NCBI RefSeq assembly: GCF_042477335.2
Contig: NC_091263.1
Coordinates: 72,896,001 to 72,960,000 of the forward strand
Origin: Ovis canadensis
Taxonomy: Eukaryota; Chordata; Mammalia; Artiodactyla; Bovidae
DNA length: 64,000 nt
Reading direction: 5' to 3'
Positions 23,151-34,390 of the stretch are shown here, in pieces. Position numbers and translations under genes: made by a program. The number at the start of each line of letters is the position of its first letter. Within the stretch, counting starts at the first letter, position 1. The notes below the pieces were generated by a model, which ran no database searches, was not told the origin of the DNA, and saw only the letters and a list, made by a program, of their open reading frames with translations.

Positions 23151-24507
23151 GCCGGCAGCTTGGGCCGGCCACCTTCTCCCTGCAGCCCTGTGTGCCGGCT
23201 GTGTGGGGGCTGCTCACTGCCCCCGGGATCTGCCTGCTGCTGCCTCTGGGGGTCACAGGGACCCCCTCCTTTTCCCAGGACTGGGCTCTGCACTGGGCTG
23301 GCTTTCTCATCGCTCTGACTTCAGGTTCACAGTAACTAGGCAGCACAGAAAGTGAAGCATCTGGGCCCAGCCAGAATGTCTCCTATATACGGGAAAGACA
23401 TTCAGAGTGGATGGACAGTGACTTTCAGACAGAGGCCCTTCTCCCCAGAGTGGCGCTGCCTGCCAGGCTTCTGTCCGACAGACTCAGGGTTGCCCCGCCC
23501 CTGGGAACTGAGCTCTAGGACAAAGCTGCTGTCTAGAATCACCCCATTCTGGAACGATTAAATCTGAGTCTCCGGAGGGTGCAGCCAGGTGTTGGGATTT
23601 TTTTTTTAAGCCCCAGTTGCCTGGAGGTGCTGCCAAGTGGGGAAAGCACAGGCTCCCTGTAGCCTTCTGGCAGAACTGTGTCCCTGCTGCCTGGAGCCCA
23701 CCATGCCTCACGCCAGGCCCTGGAATCCGCTGCTCAAACGGCCCCCGAGTCCCACGATCTGCCCCTAGGAATGGCCACAGTGGACACATGCCAGTCCCAA
23801 CAGGTGGCCGAGGGCAGCTGCTGGCAGTTAGCATGAAGGGAGCTCAGATCCGGGCACAGAGTCAGGCTTGGAGCCCCGCGCAAGCGCCCTCTGCTCTGGA
23901 CTCCAGCCATCCCTGCAGCCCCTTTGCCCTCTGCACTCCTTTCTGCATCCCCAGCATCCTACTCATCAACCCAATGAAAGCTGATTGTGCCCGGTCTCTG
24001 CATGGCCCCACATTCTGGCTGCAGGAGGTCAAGAACCCTTTCCCGTCCTTGCTGGCTGAAGCGAGGGCCTGGGGTGGGCATGGAGCTGGAGCGCCCCCGT
24101 CTACCAGGGGGAAGTCACACTGGGGTGGGAGCATCCCTGAGCCTCATGGAGTCACCGAACATGGCCTGGCCCTTCACCTGCAAGAGAAATGAACTCTCGG
24201 GTGCACTGAGCCCTGGGTCTGTAGGCCTGAAGCCAGCCCACCCCTGGGGTGTACTAAATTCCCTTTGGGGCTTCAGCTAGTCTGAACTGGGGCTTTATTA
24301 CTTGCACCCAAGAGCTTCATCTGATAGCCTGAGTTTTGTTGTGGTGACATTACCTCCCACCAGTTCCCAGGCCCACTTAGGACACGGGTTAGTTAGCCAT
24401 CAAGAATCTGTTTTTCCTGATCTCCAAGGATGCTCTGCCTTAAATAAAGGTGACACTGATTGGAATGAAAAATAAACTCATATGTGTTCATCACACACTG
24501 TAACAGT

Positions 24508-24866
24508 TCAAACTGTGGTGCTGGAGAAGACTCTTGAGAGTCCCTTGGACAGCAAGGAGATCCAACCTGTCCATCCTAAAGGAAATCAACCCTGAATATT
24601 CACTGGAAGGACTGATGCTGAAGTTCCAGTACTTTGGCCACCTGATGTGAAGAGCTGACTCATTTGAAAAGACCCTGATGCTGGGAAAGATTGAAGGCAG
24701 GAGAAGAAGGGGACGGCAGAGGATGAGATGGTTGGATGGCACCACTGACTCAATGGACGAGTCTGAGCAAGCTCTGGGGACAGTGAAGGCCAGGGAGGCG
24801 TGGTATGCTCCAGTCCATGGGGTCACAGTGAGCCAGATGCAACTTAATGACTGGGCAACGACGACA
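24508..24866 (+). mobile_element. BovB (RTE LINE) 3' fragment
   Basis: AAGACTCTTGAGAGTCCCTT, GACTGATGCTGAAG and GGCAGAGGATGAGATGGTTG identify it. It lacks the part 5' of the tryptophan-rich segment. Confidence 0.9.
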
Positions 24867-25757
24867 GTACTTTAATAGGAACCCTACACTGATTAATCAA
24901 TTTGATCTTCAAAGTAGTCTTTGAGAAACTAGGTATTATCACCCCCATTTCACAGACAAAGAAAGCGCAGCTTGATGGCAAAGCTAAGGCCCCAGCCTAG
25001 AGCAGTCTGAGCGCAGAGTCCGCACACTCTCCCTGCCCTCCCAGAGGCAGGAGGGGAGCACCCTGCAGCCAGGCAGTAGGTTCCCCATCCACGGGGCGTG
25101 AGCAGGGGCTCGGAGACCCCTTGGCAGAGTGGTTGGAGTGGGCTGTGTGGAGAGAGGAGCTGGAGGAAGCCTCCACAGTCCTTCTCTGACTCGAGGATTT
25201 CTCTCCACTTTCCCAAGCCATCTGCTGATTCCAGGAAAGCGGCCCGGCCTGACACCTCCCATCTGGGAATGGCCAGACCCTACCTCCTGTGGCCTAGCTC
25301 ATTCGTGACTCACCCCCGCCCATCCCTCTGCCTGGTGTGATGAAATTTCTGGCACTTCTGAAAAGTTCTGGTCACCCTAGACAAGACTTGGCCCAGTCTC
25401 ACCATCAGGCCAGCTTTCCTGGGAGGGGGAAGGGAGGGAGGGGGCTAGGGATGCGATACTCAGGGGGCTAGGACCTCCCTGGAGGGCTGGAAAACTCGGT
25501 CTCAGCGCCCCTTCCCTACTGGGGCAGCCCAGAGATGGGAGGCCTGCTCCCAGCAAGTCTCTTGTCTGCTCTGAGCCTCAGTTTTCCCATCTGTGAAATG
25601 GGAGAGGCTGGTTTTGATTTTACTAAATAAGTTAGGAAATGCATAATAAAACACTCAACACTAGCAAATCTACCTTCACAAGAGAAACTCTTCCAACCCC
25701 TTTTGTTTTATAAAAACGAGTAGTTGCATGAGCGAATGTATGTGCATCGACATACAT

Positions 25758-25975
25758 GTACGCTGAGTCGCTTCAGTCATGTCTGACCCCGTGACCCTGT
25801 GGACTGTAGCCCCCCAGGCTCCTCTGTCCCGGGGATTCTCCAGGCAAGAACACTGGAGTGGGGTGCCATTTCCTCCTCCAGGGGATCTTCCCGACCCAGG
25901 GATCAAACCCAGGTTTCCTGTGTCTCCTGCACTGGCAGGCAGGTTCTTTACCACTAGCGCCACCTGGGAAGCCCG
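25758..25975 (-). mobile_element. Bov-tA-type SINE
   Basis: Reverse orientation. CTGTAGCCCCCCAGGCTCCT, CCCAGGGATCAAACCCAGG and GCCACCTGGGAAGCCC mark body and head. Confidence 0.95.
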
Positions 25976-26399
25976 TCCGTATGTACGCCCACAAATTCTA
26001 ACACACTTTCTGCTCCGTTTCTGTGTGATACACTGTGGCCATTTCCTGCATCAACACGTGTGTCTACAAAACTACAGTCAAGAGCTGCCCAGTGTCCCGC
26101 TGTCTGCTGTAGCCACGGTCGATCTGATTCTCCATTCATCATTTCCAGCTTTTTATCATGAAAAATAATTTGAAGAATATCCTCCAGCCTATATTTTGGG
26201 GCACTTGTCCACCATCCAGAAACTGGAAGGGTGTGCACATGTGTAAATGCTTGCGGTATATCCTGCCAAAGGACCCCCGGAAAGCCACACAGATTTCCTC
26301 CCCCAGTCGTGTGAGGACACTCGCTCCTCGCCCAGTCACCGCCGTCTTCTTAGGTCTTGGTCCGTCTGCCAGGTGAAGGCCTTCTCCCACCGTCTGAAG

Positions 26400-26690
26400 C
26401 TGACTGTCGTCGTAAATGATTGGTGTTTTCTGAGAACTCCGTGAACCTGTTGTCCATTCGCTTTCACCATTGAGGCGCTCATCTTAATAATTTTTGAGAG
26501 TCCTCTGTATAGTGCGAGTGCTGACCCTTTGTCTGCCAAGTACCTGCTGCAGACAGCTTTGTTTTAAGTTTATCTGTTTCTCTCTCTCTCTTTTTTTTTA
26601 ACACGTAGAGCTTGTAAATTGTTTTTTTTTTTAACTTGTAAACTTTGATGTAGAAAAACTGTCTAGTATTTTCCTTTGCGCTTAGGATTT
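26400..26690 (-). mobile_element. L1 3'-end remnant
   Basis: The plus strand reads like the antisense of old L1 3' sequence (CGCTCATCTTAATAATTTTT, TGACCCTTTGTCTGCC). It is diverged and the borders are uncertain. Confidence 0.5.
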
Positions 26691-27256
26691 CTCCATTCTA
26701 AGACAGACTAGCAAGCAACCTGTTTTCTTCCAGCTCTTTTCCATTCATCCAGCCTTCACCCATTGTTACTCTCATATTTAACCCCTAGCCCTCTGGCCGC
26801 CCTAGCCCACACCCCTGGTGGCTGGGCCCTCAGCACCAGGACTTGTTGACGGACAGGAATTCCCAGTAATTCCTTAAAGCCTCCCCTTCTGGGAACGTGC
26901 GAGGGAAAACACATCTCTATTTAAATCACGAAGTTTGGCCTCTGAGGCTCCAAATAACCTCCAGTTACCCGACAGGGCTCCACCAGACCAGTCTGCGGGT
27001 ACCGAGGAGTTTAGGGTAGCGATGCTCTCAGTGGCCCTGGGAATGCCTCACTCAGACCTCCCGCTCCAAGGAGCCTGGGCGACCCCTACTCCCGCCGTGT
27101 GAGCTGCCCCTCAGCCGGCAACTGAGCACAGTGGCTGCCAAAGCAGGATCACTCCAGCAGGACCCGGGGATCCCCCCGCAGAAAGTGGCTGAGGGCTCCC
27201 TCGTCCTGGCTGAAGCTTTCGGGAATAATGGTGAAGACAGTAATTAAGACAGTCAC

Positions 27257-27462
27257 GGGCTTCCCTGGTGGCTCAGCAATAAAGAATTCACCTACAAAGC
27301 AGGAGACGTGGATTCAATCCCTGGGTCGGGACGATTCCCTGGAGAAGGAAATGGCAACCCACTCCGGTATGCCTGCCTGGGAAATCTCACAGACACAGGA
27401 GCCTGGTGGGCACAGTCTATGGTGTTGCAAAGAGTCAAACACGACTCATGGCTAAACAACAA
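27257..27462 (+). mobile_element. Bov-tA-type SINE
   Basis: Sense orientation from GGGCTTCCCTGGTGGCTCAG to the AGAGTCAAACACGACTCATG tail. The head shows the tRNA-Glu-like A and B box region. Confidence 0.95.
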
Positions 27463-28344
27463 GAAGCGTAGTCCACAGCTTCATGCAGCTTATGAGCCTG
27501 CGATACAACCACCCCTCTCGGGTCCTTCTCCACCACGCGGCTGAGACTCGCACCTGAGCTTGGGCGCAAGCCCGGCCTCTCTCCTTCCCGCCAGGAAGCT
27601 CGCGTGAGCTCTGTGCCCACCCTACCCACACCCCGGAGTCCCAAGTCCCTGAGTCCAGGTCTCCCAGTCCAGAGACACAACCCAGCAGGCTCCAGGTTTC
27701 CTCTCCCAGCTCTGAGACCCCTGGACCCCAGCTGGTTCTAGCGATGCCGGGGGAAAGGGCCCAGAATGCCCTTCCCTGAGTAGAGGAGCCCAGATCCTCC
27801 TCTCCCAGCTGAATCCGAAAGAAGGAGCCAGAAACTGGGCTGTTAGGTGTGGAGAGAAAAGTCTTCCTCACACAGGAAGGCGACTCCTTTTTGGGTCCCA
27901 GCCCTGCCTTCTGGTACCTGCAGACCCCTCTGCTACTCCTCAGTCAGAGCTCCAGGCTGCCTGCTTTCCAAGCTCACAGACCCCAACTCCTCCAGTACCC
28001 TGTGACCAACTCAGCCCATCCCTTTCCCAGGGCTGGGCCAGAGGCTTTCTACACGGTCCAAAGAGAATTTTCACCTCCCACATTCCAACCTTTAGACCTC
28101 ATGTGATGTGACCCACGCTGGAGGTGGTTATCTAGGGTGGCCATATTGAAGCACCAACATACTGACTGCAGTGTCCCTTAGCTGCCCGGCTGACCATACA
28201 AAGCTGAGGAGTCCTTTGAAGGGACGGTGGTGAGAGGAGAGGACTTGGCCAGGCCCAGTGGGCTGGCAGAAGAATTTGGTGTTTATTTGGAGAGCTATGA
28301 GGAACTGCTAGAGGATTTTAATGGGAGAGACTGAGAAGGCTGGG

Positions 28345-28570
28345 GCTTCCCTGGTGACTCAGCAGTTAGAAGAATCCTCTTGCAATTCAGGGGATGCAGG
28401 AGACGTGGGTTTGATCCCTGGGTCAGGAAGATCCCTTGGAGGAGGGCGTGGCTGCCCACTCTGGTATTCTTGCCTGGAGAACCCCATGGACAGAGGGGCC
28501 TGGGAGGCTACAGTCCATGGGGTCGCACAGAGTCAGACATGACTGGGCAACTGAGCATGCGCGCACACAC
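28345..28570 (+). mobile_element. Bov-tA-type SINE
   Basis: Sense orientation from GGGCTTCCCTGGTGACTCAG to AGAGTCAGACATGACTGGGC, followed by a short GCGCACACAC stretch. Confidence 0.95.
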
Positions 28571-29804
28571 TGAGAAGCTGGGTGCCAGAGATCAGGTGGG
28601 CGATGACACAGTTCGGATGGGGGTTGTGGCGTGAGGATGTGGCAGGACTGGAGGGACACTGAGGAGAGACACCACCCGGGCTAGCGTGGCCTGGGAGCTG
28701 GGGAGAGGGAGGGCTGGGGCGACTCCCAGGTTTCTGGCTCCAGGGGTGTCCCTGATGAGCTGGGAGGGGTGCTGGTCTGCACTTCCTGCTGCAAGTCACA
28801 GAACACTTGACTCACAGGGGCCTAAAGCCAAAAAAAAAAGGGGGGAGGTAGTGAATTCCATAATGGAACAATATAGAGAGGAAGACTTCAGGCATAGCTG
28901 GATCCAGGTGCCCAAATGTCTCCAGGAACAAGTTTCTCCCCCTCGGCTCTCAGCTCTTCTCTCCTCTCTCCACTTTCCACCCAAAGCATCTCTGCTGGTG
29001 ACCAAAATTCCCAGAAGTTCCAGCCCACAACCCTTCACGTCTAGACGAAATGAAGCAATACTCCACTGGCCTTAAGGTTCTCTCCCGATGGAGGGGCTGA
29101 AGTCAGATGCTCAGCCCTGGACCAATCACTGCAGCCAGAGGAACAGGCTGTGCTGATTGGCTCAGCCCCGATCGAACGCTCTCCCAAAAGCCTGGGTGTG
29201 GGAGTGAGCCTCTCAATGGAAACTGGGGGCCGTTGCCAGATCCTGGAGAGGAATCCGTGAATGACCCTCACAGGGTGACTGCATTTGCGTTCTTGGGTTT
29301 GAATTTGATTTCTTCTGCATTCGATTCAGATGCTGTCAGATAATAGCAAACATTCCAGAAGCGTGTTCTCTGTAAAATCCCCAACAGTCATTTTGGGGAC
29401 TTCATCGAGCTCATCAGTGATTGGCTGTCAGCCAACAAAGCCCTGAGCCACCAGCCAATGAGAGCCCAGAGATTTCCTGCCTCTCACATGGTCGCTGACT
29501 GCGGCTGGACTGGGTACCAGGAGCCCCGGCAGCAACGGGGAAGCAACGTGGGCCTGATAGGAATGCCGTCGCCTGCGGCTGGTGACTAATAATAAAATAA
29601 GCGGGTTACACCCATTGCAAAAATGCGAAGCCAGCAGGAGAGAAAGTGACACGCGCCCAGTGGCTGATTCCCACTTTGTGAAAATACCGGAAGCAGGGGA
29701 TTGTGGACCACGGGGTCCACCGGATCCAGAGAGCCTCTCCCAGGCCCCTCCCCGGTTGCAGCATCTCCCCGTAAAAGCAGCGGCCAGCTCTGGGTACATC
29801 CCTA

Positions 29805-30385
29805 AGTCGGTATATTGTTTGGGTTGTTTTTGAACTGGACCTAAACAGACCCCCGTAAACGGTCTTCTTTGCATCCGTGAGCATGCGCACATCCGTCTGC
29901 GTTTCCTTTCAGTGCTGTGTAATATTCCACCGCCCCTGGGGGAGCACAGCGGGTGAGTCTGCTGTCTGGGTGTTCCAGGCTGCGGTCTGGTTTCCCTGTT
30001 ACACGTGACACCCCTCTGGCTGCTCCAGTGACGTCGGCACTAGTCCTCCAGGGCCAGCGTGCGGCCCGGGTCACGGGTGTGCACGTTTCAAGTCCACCAG
30101 CTCAAGCCAAACTGCTCTTTCCAAGTGTTTGCACCCACGCGGGCTCCCGCCAACGGCTGCTGGCGGCGGGGGGCCGCGCCTCCCCTCCAGCTCTTGTTAA
30201 CGCTGGCCCGTGCAGTAGGTGTGAAATGGTGTCTCAGCGTGGTTCTAATTTACATGTCCCTGGTCACTAATGGGGATGAGGATTCTGACGTGTTTGCCAG
30301 GCGTCTGCAGCTCATCTTCAGTGAAGTTTCTGCTCAGGCCTTTCACCCCCAAAAATATTGTTCTCTTCTGGGCAATCACTGATTT
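29805..30385 (-). mobile_element. L1 3'-end remnant (older L1M-like)
   Basis: The antisense of the well-known L1 3' text is recognisable: GTAATATTCCACCGC, TAGGTGTGAAATGGTGTCTC, TCTAATTTACATGTCCCTGG. Many CpG-rich substitutions are present. Confidence 0.75.
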
Positions 30386-30389
30386 GTAA

Positions 30390-30800
30390 AGCGCAGTCTG
30401 GCCACGTGACTGCCTGTCTTTAAGCCCTTCCGTGGCTCCCTGGGGGCGCTGGAGCAAAGCCCACTCCGAGGCCAGGCCGGCAAGGCCCTCGAGTGGTTGG
30501 GCTCTGATCGGCGTCTGCCCTGGGTGGGAGCCCGGCGTCTCTCTCTCTCCTCTCAGTCTCCCCTCCTCTCTGTGCCTGTGGGGCTGTATCCACTTTCTTG
30601 TCCACACCCTGCTCTCTGTGACCTCCCAGCTCCTGCTTGTGCTGTGACACCTGCCAGAAACACCCTCCCTCTCCCCACCGGCCCCCCCTTGCCTGCTTGC
30701 TCCATTCTCAGCCTTCGCATCTCAGCTGAAACATCACTTCCTCCAGGGAGCCCTCCTGGCTTCTGTCCACCCCTACCCAGACAGTGGGGCCACAGGGCCT
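30390..30800 (+). mobile_element. L2 3' fragment
   Basis: The order CTGGCCACGTGACTGCCTGT, CTTCCGTGGCTCCCTGG and then AGCTGAAACATCACTTCCTC matches the L2 3' region. Confidence 0.7.
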
Positions 30801-32535
30801 GTCTCCAGGCTCTGCTCTGTGTGCCATGACTGTCAACAGGCTCGTGAGCCTCTGCCACTGAACAGCAGCCTCCCCCGAGGGTCAAGAGCATGACCGTTTG
30901 GCTCATGGGTATAAGCTTTGTAAGTGGGAACGTAGCTGCACAGAAGCAGGTCAGCAAAACTCCGTGGAAGACACAGATGGACAGAGGCAGCCTGGGGATG
31001 TTTAAGAAAAGCAGCTGCACAGACAGAGACCCTGGGAGAGACCCAGGGGCCACTAGGGAGGAGGAGGGGCAGGCCCTGGCCTGGGAGCCCTGGAGCTGGT
31101 TCCAGTCCTGCCAGACTGAGTCCTCAGCCTTCTCTGTCGCCCCGTCTCACACAGGGGTGTCCTCCTGGCTCTCCTCTCATCACAGGTCATGCCGTGGGTG
31201 GCCAGCCCAAGGTCGGGCCCGTAGCTTCAGTCTCGGGGAGCAGGCAGACCTGGGATCAAACAAAGAGGCCGTGTTCTGGGCTCTCTCAGTGGCTTGGCTG
31301 CAGCTGAGCAAAGCCACGTGCCAACACGTGGGAGGAAGGGCTGGGGGCGGGCAGCACCCCGGCCCCCTCTTGGCCTCCAGGCCCCGCTGTCTGAGCCTCC
31401 CGTGGGCCCGAGGGAGCTGGAGGGAGCGTGCTCTCCACCCTGGCTCTCCCAGGGCTCATGCCCATGGCCTGTTGAGCGGATGGGGAACTAGAGAGGCTTG
31501 GAGGTCGTGGTCAGAGGTCCCGGGATGCTGCTAGGAGGGGCAGAGGCTGGACCGCACTCCGCCACAGTGCCCAGAGGCTCCCTGCCGGGGTCTCAGCAGC
31601 CTCTGGTCCTGCCCTGGGAAGATGGGGCACGGTGCCCTCCTGTCAGCTGATCAGAGGACGGGCAGAGGCAGCTGCCATCACCTGGCCGGCTGCACGGCTT
31701 CCAGGGGAGGAGCAGGCCTCAGTCTCAATCACCACCTCGTGTTCGGAAATCTGCCGAGCATCCACCCACGTCCCCTCCACCCGTGTCCCCTCCACCCACC
31801 TCCTGCCAGCTGGCAGAAGGCCTCCCGCAGAGAGCCTGGCTCAAGCCCCAGCCAGCCGCCCGCACGCTGTGTGACGTGGGCTCAGGGGCTCCCTCTCTGG
31901 GCCCCTGTTCTGTCTCGTCTCTGAAGCGTGGAGGAGGCTGGCGGGGGTCAGAAGGACGTGGTGCCTGTGAACAAGCCCCATGGCCGCTAGGTTTGTAGAA
32001 GGAAGAGGACGCGTGTCTGCAGTGTGGGCGGGAGGAGCCGCAGCTGGAACCCTTGTCCGCTGCGGGTGGGAGCTTCACGCGGTATGCTCATCTCAGAAAC
32101 CATTTGGTGGAATTGGCTGCAGCTGAGCACTTGACCTTGGATGACCCGAAACTCCCCTGCAGAGGAGGCAAGCGAGTGTCCGCCAGCAGTCAGACCAGTC
32201 AGTTCCCTCCAGCACCGCCCTTAGTTCCCCAAACTGGGAGTCACTCGCACGCCCGCCGCAGAGGGATGGATACGGGCGTCTGGGTGCGTCCACACGGCAG
32301 CAGAGGGTATCGCGGCGAAAACAAACGGTTCCCAGCCACATGGGACAACGTGGACATCGCTCAGTAACGCAGCCCAAGAAGCCAGGCGCAAACAGCACGC
32401 ACAGGAGGCCCCTTTCCACGAAGTTCGGGAGCAGGCAAAACTAGTCTGTGCGGCTGGAAGTTGGGAGTAGGGACCCTCAGGGTAGTTAGGACTGGGAGGC
32501 AGCACGGAGGGGACTTTTGAAGGGTTCTCGGGCTG

Positions 32536-32660
32536 TGGATTTTTTTTTTTGGTCACATGCATGGCATGAGGGATCTTAGTTCCCCGAACAGGAATCGAAC
32601 CCGAGTCCCGTGTGTTGGAGGTGCAGGGTCATAGCCGCTCGACTGCCAGGGAAGTCCCTG
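32536..32660 (-). mobile_element. CHR-type SINE (Cetartiodactyla)
   Basis: The T-run, then GGTCACATGCATGGCATGAG, GGAATCGAACCCGAGTC and GCCAGGGAAGTCCC, are the reverse complement of the CHR-2 layout. Confidence 0.8.
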
Positions 32661-33497
32661 GGTTCTGAATCGTAACCTGGGGGCCAGTTTCATGAGTCTG
32701 TGTGATTCACGAAGATCCAGTATACACACCCTGATGCTGGGGGCGAAAGAAGGTATCCCAAGACAGGATCGCGTGGGAACTGGGATATCCCCCCAGCTCT
32801 GTTCATGTGAGTTTTGATGAGGCCTCAGGAGGGTAGCAGAGTGGCCCAAAGGCAGGCAACACACTGCCTGCCGCCCTCAGCCCGTGCAGAAGGTCACCGC
32901 AGCCCCCATGGTCAGCCTTGCATACACGTGGCTTCTGGCTCCAGGGGAGCAGCTGGCCCGTGTGTGTGTGCAGGGCCACCCCAGTGCTGTGGAGTTAACC
33001 TCAGCCAGCAAGGGGCAGGGTGGCTGGGCAAACACCCAGCTTCCTCGGCCCCCACTGGGGGCAGTTCTCAGGCGCGCCCTGCGCAGTCCCTGCGGGGGCC
33101 CTGGTTAACTGCGCCCCGGTTACCCCAGGGACGACGTGACCCCTGCTGGTGACTTTCCCCCTCGCCTCCCTCCCTCCCGCACTGGGCTTTCTGAGTCACC
33201 CTTTGTGCCTGAACCCTTGCTCCAAGTCACCTTTCGTGTCCTTAGATGTGGAACAAAAGGGAAGCCGGAGGGATTACCCCTATCTGGGAATCTGGAGGCA
33301 GGCGGCCACCTCAGATCTAATCAGGAGACCGCGTGTTCCCCGGGGCTCAGTCACCGCCTTATCTGAGCTGTTCAGCAGCCCCACATCTTGACCGCGGCTT
33401 TTGCAGAAACTAGTAACCAGGACTGAGAGCAAAGGACAAAGAAGCCCGCCGAAGCTATCACGTTCTGTGATAGATTCAGATTGTGAATTTCTTGCAT

Positions 33498-33625
33498 ATT
33501 TTTCTTTCTTTTTATACTGGCTGCGCTACTTGGCATGTGGGGTCTTCGTTCCCCAACCGGGGATTGAACTCAAGCCCTCAGCTGAGTGAGCGCAGAATCC
33601 TAGCCACCGGGAAGGGAAGTCCCAA
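33498..33625 (-). mobile_element. CHR-type SINE (Cetartiodactyla)
   Basis: TGGCATGTGGGGTCTTCGTT, GGGATTGAACTC and GGAAGGGAAGTCCC match the same layout as the copy at 32536. Confidence 0.8.
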
Positions 33626-34213
33626 ACCCCACCTTGTAAAGACAGTCAGAGCCGCAGCTCCATCACCCCCACAGGAGCGCCCGCAGCGCGCCCGAATCCG
33701 CGTGGAGCGGGAGGATGGGGGTGGGTGGGGGCTCAGTGCAGGGAGGGCTCTGCACTGTTAGGACATAAGCCGCACTTCCCCTCCCCCAGAACCCAAGGTA
33801 ACCCCCAAACCTGCACCCCCCCGAAGCCAGGTCTCCTGACCGTGTGGATCTGCAAGGAGGAGGGCCTGGCACTCCCGGTGGATCCCAGAGGCCCTGTGTC
33901 CAGGGCCCAGGTGTGCAGGCGAGAGGAGGGCAGAGGGCAGTCGCTGGTGCCCACCGCTGGTCAGCGCAAGAGGGGGCCAGGCTCGGGCTGTCGGGTCAGC
34001 TCCCCACGCTGGAGGGACGCCTGGCCTGGGGCACCCGGCTGGGGCAGCGTCAGAGCGGATAGGGAAGGTGCCCCGGGGTCAGCGCTCTCCCCAACAGTGC
34101 TTCTGGAAGATCCTCACATGCCCACAAATGCAGTGGTGGGGAAGGTGCCCACCCTAGGGACCCTGATGGCCGCTCAGGGCAGCCCAGGGGGCTGTGGAGA
34201 CGGCAGCGAGCGG

Positions 34214-34390
34214 GCAGCAGAGGCGAGGGGGCAGCAGAGGCGAGGGGGCAGCGGAGGCGAGGGGGCAGCAGAGGCAAGGGGGCAGCGGAGGCAGGGGCGG
34301 GCGGAGGTGGAGGGGCAGCGGAGGCGGCGGTGGGGGGGGCAGCGGAGGGGGGGTGCGGTGCAGCGGAGGCGGGGGCAGCAGAGGCAGGTG
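34214..34390 (+). repeat. 17-base minisatellite
   Basis: GCAGCAGAGGCGAGGGG-type units start at 34214, 34231, 34248, 34265 and 34282, then degenerate into GCAGCGGAGG-rich sequence to about 34390. The plus strand is strongly G-rich. A period of 17 argues against coding. Confidence 0.92.

Larger units (their letters stand above)
21038..24507. other. Intergenic stretch downstream of the retrovirus
   Basis: Holds a TCTC/TGTC-rich pyrimidine tract (21360-21610), MIR fragments (22185-22365 and 22970-23150) and a GATA/ETS motif cluster (22540-22745). The remainder is unique. No gene was seen. Confidence 0.55.
24867..29100. other. Intergenic stretch
   Basis: No gene was seen. It includes a MIR end at 24880-24965, the SINEs listed separately, an L1 3' remnant (26400-26690), a MIR tail near 25565-25660, and unique sequence at 27463-28344 and 28571-29100. 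Confidence 0.5.
30801..34213. other. Intergenic stretch
   Basis: Unique sequence at 30801-32535, two CHR-type SINEs (32536-32660 and 33498-33625), and the GATA/AP-1 motif region at 33185-33475. No gene was seen. Confidence 0.5.

Noticed and set aside
27257..27462. tRNA-like head of Bov-tA SINEs as tRNA genes
   Set aside because: The cloverleaf is degenerate and the layout with body and tail is that of a SINE.
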